Source: Ianthella basta (Eukaryota > Porifera > Demospongiae > Verongiida > Ianthellidae). From it: a stretch of DNA of 64,000 bases. The DNA lies in the NCBI GenBank assembly GCA_964019415.1, contig OZ025888.1:4531036-4595035 (forward strand). Reading direction: 5' to 3'. Under the pieces are notes generated by a model. That model did not search any database. It saw nothing but the letters and a program-made list of their open reading frames with translations, and was not told the origin of the DNA. Positions 34,138 to 64,000 of this stretch are shown here, piece by piece. Both the position numbers and the translations under genes were made by a program. Positions within the stretch are counted from its first letter, which is position 1; each line of letters begins with the position of its first letter.

Positions 34138-39872
<5,735 letters not shown>

Positions 39873-40091
39873 CAGCCTGTGGGTTAGGTGGGGATGCGTT
39901 TATGATGTGCGTTGCTCTCGATGCGCATGCGTTTTACTGTTGTCACTCGTCACAAGGAAGCTGATCAATGGAATCACGGCGTCCTTAGCAACCAAATGGC
40001 TGTCTAAGAGAATGCCCTTCGTAGCGTCCTCTCTTACTGTGAACTGAAGTCTAGGTTATTAACTGATTGCTCCTACTGTTCCACCTTCGCC
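39873..40091. promoter_or_regulatory. Divergent promoter between CDK8 and CCDC81 (219 bp)
   Basis: The two start codons face away from each other across 219 bp, which must contain both promoters. Visible motifs are an NRF1-like TGCGCATGCG (39922-39931) and a partial X-box, GTCCTTAGCAAC (39981-39992). There is no TATA box. The X-box would suit CCDC81, a centrosome/cilium gene. Confidence 0.6.
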
Positions 40092-45137
<5,046 letters not shown>

Positions 45138-45898
45138 CACAACTATACATCACTCACTATAGCTGTGATCAATGCAATATATTTACATTATGGACAGTTT
45201 TATTATGTATGTGATTGTATTATTATAATTATGTTGCTTATGAACGTATAATTGGATAATGACATGAATTAGATTATGATGCAACGTTACAAGTTGCTGT
45301 CGTCTGATTGCATGGTCAGTGGAGCTTACTTAATCGCGCACACCACCTCTAATTCAACTTAGAGAACATGGCTCCTACAGTGCATGAGTTAGGCAAAGTT
45401 TTGGCACTATAAAATTATGCTGGAACAGTCTCGTTCCCAGACCCTTTCGAAGCATGCGCAAGTGAGTGAGGGGATCGAGGAAGGGTCTGGGGACGAGACT
45501 ATACAGCTGAAATAAGCTTGAAGTGATTCAATTTACCTTGCACACCATATTGTGCAGCTGTGCAGCTAAGCCTTGACAGCCCCTGAAATCGTATATTAGA
45601 GGGCTATGTACAGTTAGCTCTGCACACATATGCATGCAATTGCCGTATACATGGACATACTGTACATATTAACCTCATTGAGCAGGTGTAATATAGTTAC
45701 AATGCATTCAATTGAACTGCACGGTACCATAGACATTCATAGGCACAAATTTCATGTGATCTACCTACTGTACATACATGCATGCAATGTCATGCATACC
45801 TCTGTACATATACAGTAATACAGCAGGATTGAATACTTCATAGACATAATGCATACAGTACATGCATTATAATAAACAACTTTGTATAGAGTTCCATA
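45138..45898. other. Convergent intergenic region between CCDC81 and the Ig receptor
   Basis: 761 bp between the two stop codons. It holds a 74-bp hairpin element (45427-45500), an AATAAA on the plus strand at 45871-45876 only 23 bp before the receptor stop codon, and an AATAAA on the minus strand at about 45204-45199. If used, the two 3' UTRs overlap by more than 600 bp. Confidence 0.4.
45427..45500. mobile_element. Short TIR hairpin element
   Basis: AGTCTCGTTCCCAGACCCTT at the left and AAGGGTCTGGGGACGAGACT at the right are inverted repeats of 20 bp with one mismatch, around a 34-bp CG-rich centre (GCATGCGC...). This is the layout of a very short MITE. Confidence 0.7.
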
Positions 45899-56228
<10,330 letters not shown>

Positions 56229-57700
56229 CGATCGAAAACACTTAGAAAATGGGTGACTGACCGACACTCCTACGCGGATTGCTGTGCCAGCCCGAGTCGT
56301 CGTCCAAGTGTTAAGCGCGGAAGTGCTAATAAACGCCCGGTCGGCTTACTCCTTCCACGCCCAGGCGTTTGTTAGTGTGCGCTATAATTATATTACTCCT
56401 TCTCCTCATCCTGTTTACACGTGCCAGTCTGCATGCTCCAGCTCCTAGAGCTATAGTTATATTGGTCCTGCCATAGCTGCTTATTCTACCGTCTATGATT
56501 GACCTAACTAGTGTCCTGGTGCGGTGTTCTTGCCAGGCTGTTTTTAAGGGTATAGTTAGCCACAGAACCCTTCTTGCTCCCTGTGCTCTCCTTGAAAGGC
56601 ACAGTGTCACTAGTCATGTGGTGCGGGCAATAGTGTTTGCATGCATACACACTGTGTCACAAGGCTCTCCCTGTATTCAGCTAATGCACTTTGCACGCGA
56701 AAGTGACACCCTCTCCCACACCCAAGCATTCACTACAGTCTAGCCATTTCTCACATGACTGTTGGTCAAGTGTACCCGTCTTATATCATTTTCTAGGGAG
56801 AACACTGTCCTGATGTTTGTTTGAGTGCACTGTTTCAATGTCTCCCACCTCTTGCCATCCTGCTACTCTTCTCAGCAACTCTCCATCCTGTTTGTATGTG
56901 TCAGACCCTGCAAGCTCAAGCTCCTACTTGCCTAGAGCTATTGGTCCCACTATAGCTGCTTTATTCTTAATTCTAACCTCTACTGTTGCTGTACGTAGCT
57001 GCTAGGTAGCTAGCTATGTGTCTAATATCCCATGTTAGGGAGGAAACTGACTTGCATGTGCAGCCAGAACCCATGCAGGCTGGTCTTATGGAGCTCTGGC
57101 CTGCTTGGCTACTGAATGATCTGTGAACTCTGACCCATGACAACCAGTAACACATGCACACATTGGAGCTGTGCACTGGCTGCCATGTGATGGCACAAGA
57201 AAGCCCACCACTTGCAAGTTGCAATTGCTTGCATGCATGCATGGCCCATGCCATACACCACTACTTCTGCATACGTATGTATGCATAGCAGCATAATATA
57301 ATTATTATAATTATATATATATGCATAATTCCTCAGTGACATGGTGTACTCTGTATATAGTTGATCATGATATACATACATGCACCAGCTGATCGAATTG
57401 CTTACATGCATACATGCATATGCCCGTTATTAAGCATGCATATGAAGTGCTAGCAGCTGCCATAAGCTTATTATATAGTAATGCAGGAACAGGTTGCACT
57501 GAATATGAGGTGGCCAATTATTAATAATATTATGCATAATTAATGTTTAGCAATCTAGCGCAGTATACACTGCTGCTTTAGTAAAAAGAAAAGGGAACAC
57601 ACTGCAACTGTACATGTGTATAACATATACATCTAAAACCTTAGGCTTGTATGCACGCTGCTACGTAATTTCAATTGGGTGTGTGTTGCATGTGGATTTG
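56229..57700. other. Intergenic region between Ig receptor and TMC gene
   Basis: 1.47 kb holding the receptor's upstream region at its left end and the TMC gene's 3' flank at its right. It includes a diverged direct repeat of about 105 bp (56,405-56,510 and 56,882-56,990, sharing CATCCTGTTT, AGCTCCTA, TTGGTCC and ATAGCTGC) and an AT-rich, TGCATA-rich stretch (57,230-57,560). No gene seen. Confidence 0.5.
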
Positions 57701-60700
57701 TTAACATGTAGTTGTCTCTTCTTTAGCATTCTCCCCCAGCCCTCCATTGGATACTGCTTCCTTCACTGGTCTTATTCCTACTGTGTCACTTAAGTCATCT
57801 CCATCTGACAAGGTTGATGACTCTACGCCAGGAGTTGATGACTTCCTATCAGGAGGTGAAGACTTCCTGTCAGGAGGTGATGACTTCCTATCAGGAGGTG
57901 AAGACTTCCTGTCAGGAGGTGATGACTTCCTGTCAGGAGCTGGCGACTTCCTGTCAGGAGCTGGCGACTTCCTGTCAGGAGCTGGTGACTTTCTGTCAGG
58001 AGCTGGCGACTTTCTGTCAGGAGCTGGTGACTTTCTGTCAGGAGCTGGCGACTTTCTGTCAGGAGCTGGTGACCTTCTGCCAGGACTGAACTCCTTAAAT
58101 TCTTGGTTGAAATCCATCCCTGCTCTCCCTAGTGCAATGTTCTCGTGTGACAGTCTCATCTGGCGTGCACGAGACATAGTGTTGCTATCATCCCCGTGCA
58201 AGCTGGATGTACTTAGAAGGGGAGAGCGGCGGACAAGGGTTCCAGACGATGGCAGTTTAGATCTGCTTGGTGACCCAGAAGGGCTGTCAGTTAGCTCAAT
58301 GGCAGGACTGCCATCTGCCTCATAGTGATCATCAGTACCTCCATCACCTTCCATGTCCTGTGCTCTCAGATCATATAGAAAGTTCTTATCCTCACTCTCC
58401 TGTAGCATTAGAGGGATTATAGTACTGCATTATACAAAATACATGATGCACATACGCACATGCTGAGTAGCCAGTATATGTGTAAGTATGCACGTTGGAG
58501 GACATAGGGCCTGGAGAACATGGCACAGCAGTATACTATGCATTACAGCACTCATCCTTGGGCGCTTCATGCCCTCAGGCCACAAGCTGTATATATGCGC
58601 TGTATCGCACACACTAAGTGATCTACCGTATGGTACCAGATTTTCGAGGAGCACAATTTTCGCGGTTTGACCTTCCACAAGTTTTCGCAGAAATAAATTT
58701 TGCAGATCTCAGCCCTAGTGACTTTTTATTAAAGCATTTGCTATCAACATTAGGTAGATAAACACTTCAATAAACGTCACTATTAGCCTTGATAATGACA
58801 TGTCCTTAACTGAAGGCTTCGAAGGAGCGAATGGTGAAGGGAATGTGTGGACATGGCAAGCTAGCCAACGTTTCAGCGTGGAAGCAATGGTGTGCGTGGC
58901 TGTCATGCATGTGCCAAGGACGTGTGGGAAGCAGCTGTCAGGGAGGAACTGCATTGTGAAAGGGATCAAACCGGAGAATCATCAGGATCCTTTTGCTGTT
59001 GCAGTCATTACATCAGCAGTTACGGTCAGTCACGTTCTGAAGAAGATATCACGTTTCTTCGATGGGGTGGTGCAATCAAGTGCGAAGTGACGGCGAATAA
59101 GCGCTATTCCAAAGATTTGTCTCACGGAGGACTGACTCTTTGACTTTGTGATATACAGCTAGGCTGCTGTTCAATCTGCTTAGGGATGTTACATGGCATA
59201 TGCAAGTTGTTGTACATTGTTTATCAAGCGATGCACATCGTGGTATCAGGACAAAGAAATTGCGAGCTATACTGTACACCCTTTGTACGTAGAGAGGCTC
59301 TTCATTCACATAGTCTGGCTGCTCTCCCAAACTTCCTGCCCCCAATAGCACTACCACTCACAATGTCCCTTACATGTACACAATAATAAGCATGAACACT
59401 ATTACTCCACACAACACTATTGATTGTTAATGCAGTCATCAAACCGGTGAGAGTGGGCCATGCTTGAGCTTACCAGCTTTAGCTGCTTCACTAGCAATGT
59501 GACTGTTGTTCCTTTGGCCCTCAGCACCATACCCAGACCAATAATGACCATCCTAAACACAAAACAGCAAATGTAATTATGGTAAATTTACCCATCAAGC
59601 TAGTACCAATATCATGTTTTCCATTCAATATGATCAAGCACATGATTACACACAGAGAAATGAATAATGCATTTATTATTCAAGATGCAAATGGTAATTT
59701 GTGTGTGGCAAAAGCTGTCCAAGGTCATTCAGGACTTAAGAAGTTGATACGCATAAATTATGGTAGCAAATGATAGATGGAGTGTTACGGCTACTCCATA
59801 GAGCTATTCCACGACACTACCAAATCTCACTTAACTGACTGCCATATGCTATGACTGCATCACTGAAGTCAGAACAAAGTGTTGGCCAGCTATGCAAGAC
59901 TAGGCACACCCATGTATGTTTTCATACAAATGTATATGCTCCAGGTGTAAGAGTACTTACTATCTAGCTAGTTGACTGCATGATAGGCTCGTTGCATGAG
60001 TGTCACTCACACTAGAAAGAGGAACAGAGGGCCCAGGAAGCCTGCTGAGAGGAAGGTAGTCACAAGCTTCTGTTCAATGCACCTCAGTTCATTGATCCTT
60101 GTATCCATGATATTGTAGAAGAAGCCCAGTCCTCTGTACACAAGTAAGGAGCAGAAGCAAAAGAGTGTAAAGCCATACAAAAGAGACAACACACAATACA
60201 ATTTACAAGCACTGTATGCTGTCTTACCTAAAAGGCCCACAGGTTGAGCTGGGGACCAGACTGAAGGGAGGAGAGGAAAAGAGGTGCGTATGTAGTGAAG
60301 TTCACATGCGCAGTGCTAGGCCACATACTTGTCAATGCAAGAGTAACGCAAGTGTTCCTGCATCACAGCATATAGATCCCATTGCCGTGGTAATGGATAT
60401 CTAATTAAATTCTGCACTTGAATCCAACAGACATACAGCAAGCATTTTGTACGGGTAGTGGCACTGACAGTCAATTCCTGGGATGCAGTAGGGTCTAGCA
60501 AGCTAGACAAGTCTATAAATCCCATAGATGCATTGCAGGCACTCGGAGGGCATACACTATCACCATACATACTGTATGTAAAAGTGTGCCAATTATATCC
60601 TGCCATATTATACGCCTTAGTCGCTCTGAAATATTCATTCAGTTCTCTGTGGATGGTCACCCTATGAAGTAGGGTTAGCGGCCAACAGTGAAGGCGTGTC

Positions 60701-63585
60701 ATGAGACGGCTGACACATGCTGGGTATAGTTCTTCTTCTGGGCTTCTCCCGTTCTCGTTGGCTGCCATTGACATGTACAACCTCCAGAGGAGAGGCCATT
60801 TGAATGGGTTAGAGAATGGTTGTGGATCTGTAATACTTACACGCTGATCAATTGACATCATGTGGAATTTAGACCACTTAGCACTTGAGTACGTTGTGCC
60901 CCAAGTTTTATGCTCTAAATCCCACAAACATGTCCGCAGTTGGCATAAAATTACAACAATTGCGTAAAAGTGGATGAGCAAATATGTAATGCATGCATGT
61001 GTGAAGTACAGTGGAACTTGTCTAAGATGGTCACTGTACTACGCAGCCACCTCTCTGGCCCCAAATAGCACTAAAACATTGCAATCTACCTCTGTAGAGC
61101 AGCCGCCTCTCTATAAAAATCAGTTAGAACTGGCCATAGATGGCTGTATTAGACAGGTTTCACTGTATACGTACACAAATACACACAAAAGAAATAACTG
61201 TGTATGTGCACTGTAGCAACAAACTTTGCAATGGTGTATCCAACTGGGAGAAGGCAGAGCAAGCCAGTGGCCAGCAAAATCAGCAAATAGGCCAAGTCCT
61301 TTTTCGCAGCAAGATACATCTCCTTGGATGGGGTTAGGTTCAGCTGCATGCTGTACTGTTAGCGGTGAGAAATAATACAGTTATATTAGTGTATGGATAT
61401 ATATAAAAGACTACATCTATGTGTATGCACATCTCCAATTTTATACATGTAATACATGAGTTATTGGCAGAATGAAAACTGCAAAGTTAGTATACAGAAT
61501 CTGTTGTTGCATGCATGATTGTACTCTTTCTGTATTGTATCAGAAGTGCTGTGGGGCCACGGCAGGGGACATGTGTTGCACCAAGGATGTCATAATAGCC
61601 CACACACGTATGTATGTTCTGATTTTATACATTCAATATGGGCATGCCATGTACGTATCACAGCACACAATGGTAGCAGGATATCATTGACATGTGCTAT
61701 TACGTGAAACATTCTAGAGTACAGAAATTAAGCTATGTCAAGCTAATCAAATGAAATGTGCTTTCACACACGCTCAACTAACCCTTTTCACATAAAAGAG
61801 CAGAAACAAGTTGATCAGAGTGATGAAGCAAATCATTGGAGCAAAGAAGAATCCAAGCCTACAGTACAGAGAAGACAGAATAAATACATGTTTCAAGGAT
61901 CTGTTGGAGAAACAGTGTCATGATACTTTATACCAATTATTGAGGTAATTGGCAAAGCTGAGTAATTACATGCGCCTACAGGAAGAGAAGTGGACCATAT
62001 CTACCTGGTAGCCTGTTGTCATGGCAACAGAGCCTGTTATGTAAACTCCAACTATTGGTTGTTAATCATACATTTATAATACAGACGTTTTCGGGTTGGT
62101 TGTCCACACCGGGCACCGGGTACTGGACGAAGTCATGGTATTATATACATAAACATGAGCAGTATTGCTGTATAAAATCTCTAGCTCGCAATCTATGTCA
62201 ACACTAGATTTTGCAATTATACTGTAAGTATGTGTATGAATCCATATAATATCGTGCAAGTGTTTCCCGGATACCGGTGCACGGTGTGGACAAGCGATTC
62301 AAAAAGGTCTGTATTTTTATTGACCATAGTCTACAGTGAGTCACGCATACCATATACCATATACGCTTAAACTTTCGCAGGGTTAAACTTTCATATGGTT
62401 TTCGCGAACCAGCAACCATCCCCGAGAACGTTTCACCCCACGAAAACTTACACAAGGTTTTATTTCTCCTGCTTGATACTTTGCAACCGCGAAAGCAAAA
62501 ACGCGAAAACTGCAAAAACTCGCGAACCACAAAAGTTTAACCCCGTGAAAGTTAAAGCGCATACGGTACACATGTACTACAGCAATGGGCATTCATATAA
62601 TATACGTACACACAAGTGTTCATATACACACACTCACACACACCAGCAGCATTCATAACGCTGTACAGGAGATGCTCACCAAAAGATGATCTGTATCTCA
62701 ATGAGATCAATGATTCCTTCAGCCACTCCAAACTCGCGGTTGACTGCGAGGATCTTGGGCAATTTACACTTGCACCGACTGACAATGCTGCATGCATGCA
62801 ACCGTGAGACAAGTGACAAGGCTGATTAAGCGAACATACATTTTGCAAGGTCTGAAGGCAGGCCACTATGTAGGCATAATGATGTACTCTAAATTCCAGT
62901 GTTATGTGTATCTCATACATTGTAAATCCACTCTTCCCCTTCCCCCCAAACAGGCCATCTGCCTTAGGTCCACTGTGGGAGTGAGTGGACTACATTCACA
63001 CCAGACGCCACTCTGTGTGGTGGCTCCTGGATGCTGTGACTGTTCACTATTGCTGTTAACCCATGAGACAGACAGACCAAAAGGGGCACCAGAATGTGAT
63101 GATAGGTTGGTGTTGCCAGTGAAAAGCCACATTGTGCAGTGTGCTAGGCATTAACAAACACTAGCTGGGAATGGCACATGTTACAGTGAGTGATATAGCA
63201 CTGACACTATTATACAGTAAGTGCTATGACACTCCAACTGCCACCTTGCAAGTCCAGCGGAACAGCCCCGGCTGCCCAGGCCATGGCCTGACCAGATTTT
63301 TAGGCCTGGCCATTCTTTTGTATAGCAAAGATACTTGCTGGCCTGTGCATGTGGCCATCTAGGTAAGATTGTCTTGATGTGGCCTGACCACCTTTAAAGT
63401 GCTTCCTCCTGGCCTGCCTTGATGACGTTACACAAATCTCACACCCACCCACCCACACCCAAACCCACGCACACACCACCCACACACTTGCTCAGAGTAT
63501 CCATTCCCACTGTCATAAGGAGTGACACTGCCATGTTAACAATTGCATTGAAGTAAAACTTCTGTCCAAGAACAGTCTCCCAGCA
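57701..63585 (-). CDS. TMC (transmembrane channel-like) protein, C-terminal 445 aa (5' end beyond window)
   Basis: Eight exons: 63585-63488, 62778-62680, 61858-61783, 61355-61225, 60260-60228, 60133-60011, 59552-59474, 58399-57701 (1338 nt, in frame). The first visible exon opens with the TMC signature CWETVLGQKFYFN. Next come NRCKCKLPKILAVNREFGV, GIIDLIEIQIIFWLGFFFAP, a pore-region helix ending FLLFYVKR, then LLILLATGLLCLLPVGYTIA, PSSTCGPFRGLGFFYNIMD and LLVKQLKLESEDKNFLYDL. All are at TMC-family positions, including the PSxxCGPFRG loop encoded by a 33-nt exon. Four of the usual ten membrane helices are present here. TMC1/2 form the hair-cell mechanotransduction channel; the paralogue group cannot be fixed from this half. 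The tail is long and carries 12 tandem SP-containing heptads. Confidence 0.88.
57837..58088 (-). repeat. Coding minisatellite: twelve 21-bp units (DRKSPAP / DRKSSPP heptads)
   Basis: Within the last TMC exon, a 21-bp unit is repeated about 12 times with few changes. It encodes seven DRKSPAP-type and then four DRKSSPP-type heptads, closing with DRKSSTPG. Each unit has a proline-directed serine next to basic residues (RKSP). Frame is kept through the array. Confidence 0.93.
58400..59473. other. TMC intron before the last exon, 1.07 kb
   Basis: Contains a plus-strand pseudogene fragment (58845-59145) flanked on the left by TTTTCGCGG/TTTTCGCAG sequence resembling the TIR element at 62355. Confidence 0.6.
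58845..59145 (+). pseudogene. Frameshifted fragment of a repetitive HIRAN-like domain gene
   Basis: Two plus-strand frames together give VWEAAVREELHCERD, then DPFAVAVITSAVTVSHVLKKIS, then LRWGGAIKCEVTANKRYSKDLSHGG. This is the order of a small domain found in many high-copy invertebrate genes and element-associated frames (E..L.C.R...N..D.YAVAV...G..VGH.P..IS). The frame changes at least twice, so the copy is dead. Family naming is from memory and tentative. Confidence 0.5.
60261..61224. other. TMC intron between the GYTIA and CGPFR exons
   Basis: 964 bp, non-coding. A long minus-strand open frame here (60316-60981) is not in splice phase with either neighbour and resembles nothing in TMC proteins. 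Confidence 0.6.
62092..62311. mobile_element. TIR element, TMC intron
   Basis: CAGACGTTTTCGGGTTGGTTGTCCACACCG... at the left and ...CGGTGTGGACAAGCGATTCAAAAAGGTCTG at the right are imperfect inverted repeats of about 45 bp around a 130-bp centre. There is no coding frame. Confidence 0.7.
62355..62568. mobile_element. TIR element rich in TTTCGCG words, TMC intron
   Basis: TACCATATACGCTTAAACTT at the left and AAGTTAAAGCGCATACGGTA (reverse orientation) at the right frame 214 bp of GTTTTCGCGAA/AAACGCGAAAAC sequence that is itself largely palindromic. It begins 43 bp after the preceding element. Confidence 0.7.
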
Positions 63586-64000
63586 CTGGAAATGGCAGCA
63601 AAAATAGAAACAAGAAAGTGGTCACATACACAATCATAATTTTGAACAAACTGCCACTTATTTCATCAAAGTTATGGGATGGCATGGTTAAGGGTAGTGA
63701 ATGTACGTGAAAATTAGGCTTGACTAACGATTGAATAAATCTGGTGCCTTAAAGCTATGGAAGTGAAACATGTTGGCTCTGATAGAGCATGTGAGGTTGG
63801 GTGGCTAGTAGCACACTAAGGCAGTCAACTGTGGATGCAGTGATGACCAAGAAGCAATGCTAGCAAGTTCATGTATGCAAAATCAAAAATGCAAATATGG
63901 GAATGCTGCAGAACTGTGTTAGAACACGTGGTGTGGTTAGAAAAATGTTCACTGTAAATGGCATTTGTCTCACAACCCAACTCTGAGTTTCACACCAATT
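63586..64000. other. Right edge of window, upstream TMC intron
   Basis: Ends in the intron preceding the CWET exon. No further TMC exon, repeat or other feature recognised. Confidence 0.5.

Noticed and set aside
59579..59773. Small plus-strand frame of 64 residues in a TMC intron
   Set aside because: No similarity to anything known, no splice or promoter support.
60316..60981. 221-residue minus-strand frame within the TMC gene
   Set aside because: It is out of phase with the flanking exons. The true connection uses the 33-nt CGPFR exon, which gives the family motif.
63488..63492. A GC-type donor (gcaagt) at the end of the CWET exon of TMC
   Set aside because: It would put the next exon in the wrong frame. 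The gtgtgt donor at 63487 gives NRCKCKLPK, which fits the family.

Overview
Eukaryotic DNA, almost certainly from an animal and most probably a sponge. Every gene is built of many short exons with GT-AG introns, the introns carry long CA/GT microsatellites and foldback (MITE-like) elements, and the gene set is holozoan/metazoan. The longest gene belongs to the coherin type of cadherin (cadherin repeats plus cohesin domains), which as far as I recall is known only from choanoflagellates and sponges. The species assignment is inference; the gene calls rest on the translated sequence and on splice phases, which I checked and which close in frame throughout.

Layout, left to right. (1) 24-31971, minus strand: the N-terminal 9331 residues of a giant secreted or membrane cadherin, 11 exons. 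The last of these is one uninterrupted 24,958-nt coding exon, and the gene runs off the left edge. It alternates blocks of cadherin (EC) repeats with four long modules that resemble the whole ectodomain of TMEM132 proteins. Three of the modules end in a cohesin domain, a dockerin with two intact calcium loops, and an uncharacterised domain. (2) 32198-34009, minus: an intronless gene for a glycoside hydrolase family 5-like enzyme with an unrecognised N-terminal region. (3) 34138-39872, minus: a complete 13-exon CDK8/CDK19 Mediator kinase. (4) 40092-45137, plus: a complete CCDC81 orthologue (11 exons) sharing a 219-bp divergent promoter with CDK8. (5) 45899-56228, minus: a complete 12-exon single-pass receptor with signal peptide, four Ig domains, a jelly-roll-like domain, a transmembrane helix and a tyrosine-rich tail. 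(6) 57701-63585, minus: the C-terminal 445 residues of a TMC (transmembrane channel-like) protein with a proline-directed serine repeat tail; it runs off the right edge.

The first three genes lie head to tail with only 128 and 226 bp between coding sequences. CCDC81 and the Ig receptor converge. No RNA genes, CRISPR arrays or bacterial-type operons are seen. Non-coding DNA is dominated by introns with GT/CA tracts, at least six foldback or TIR elements (one with an 11-bp target duplication), and small minisatellites.

Functionally, the coherin-like protein and the Ig receptor are extracellular adhesion or recognition molecules. CDK8 is a nuclear transcription kinase, CCDC81 a centrosome/cilium protein and TMC a membrane channel. 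They look like ordinary neighbours rather than one pathway. The most notable object is the giant cadherin, which joins cadherin, TMEM132-like, cohesin and dockerin parts in one polypeptide.
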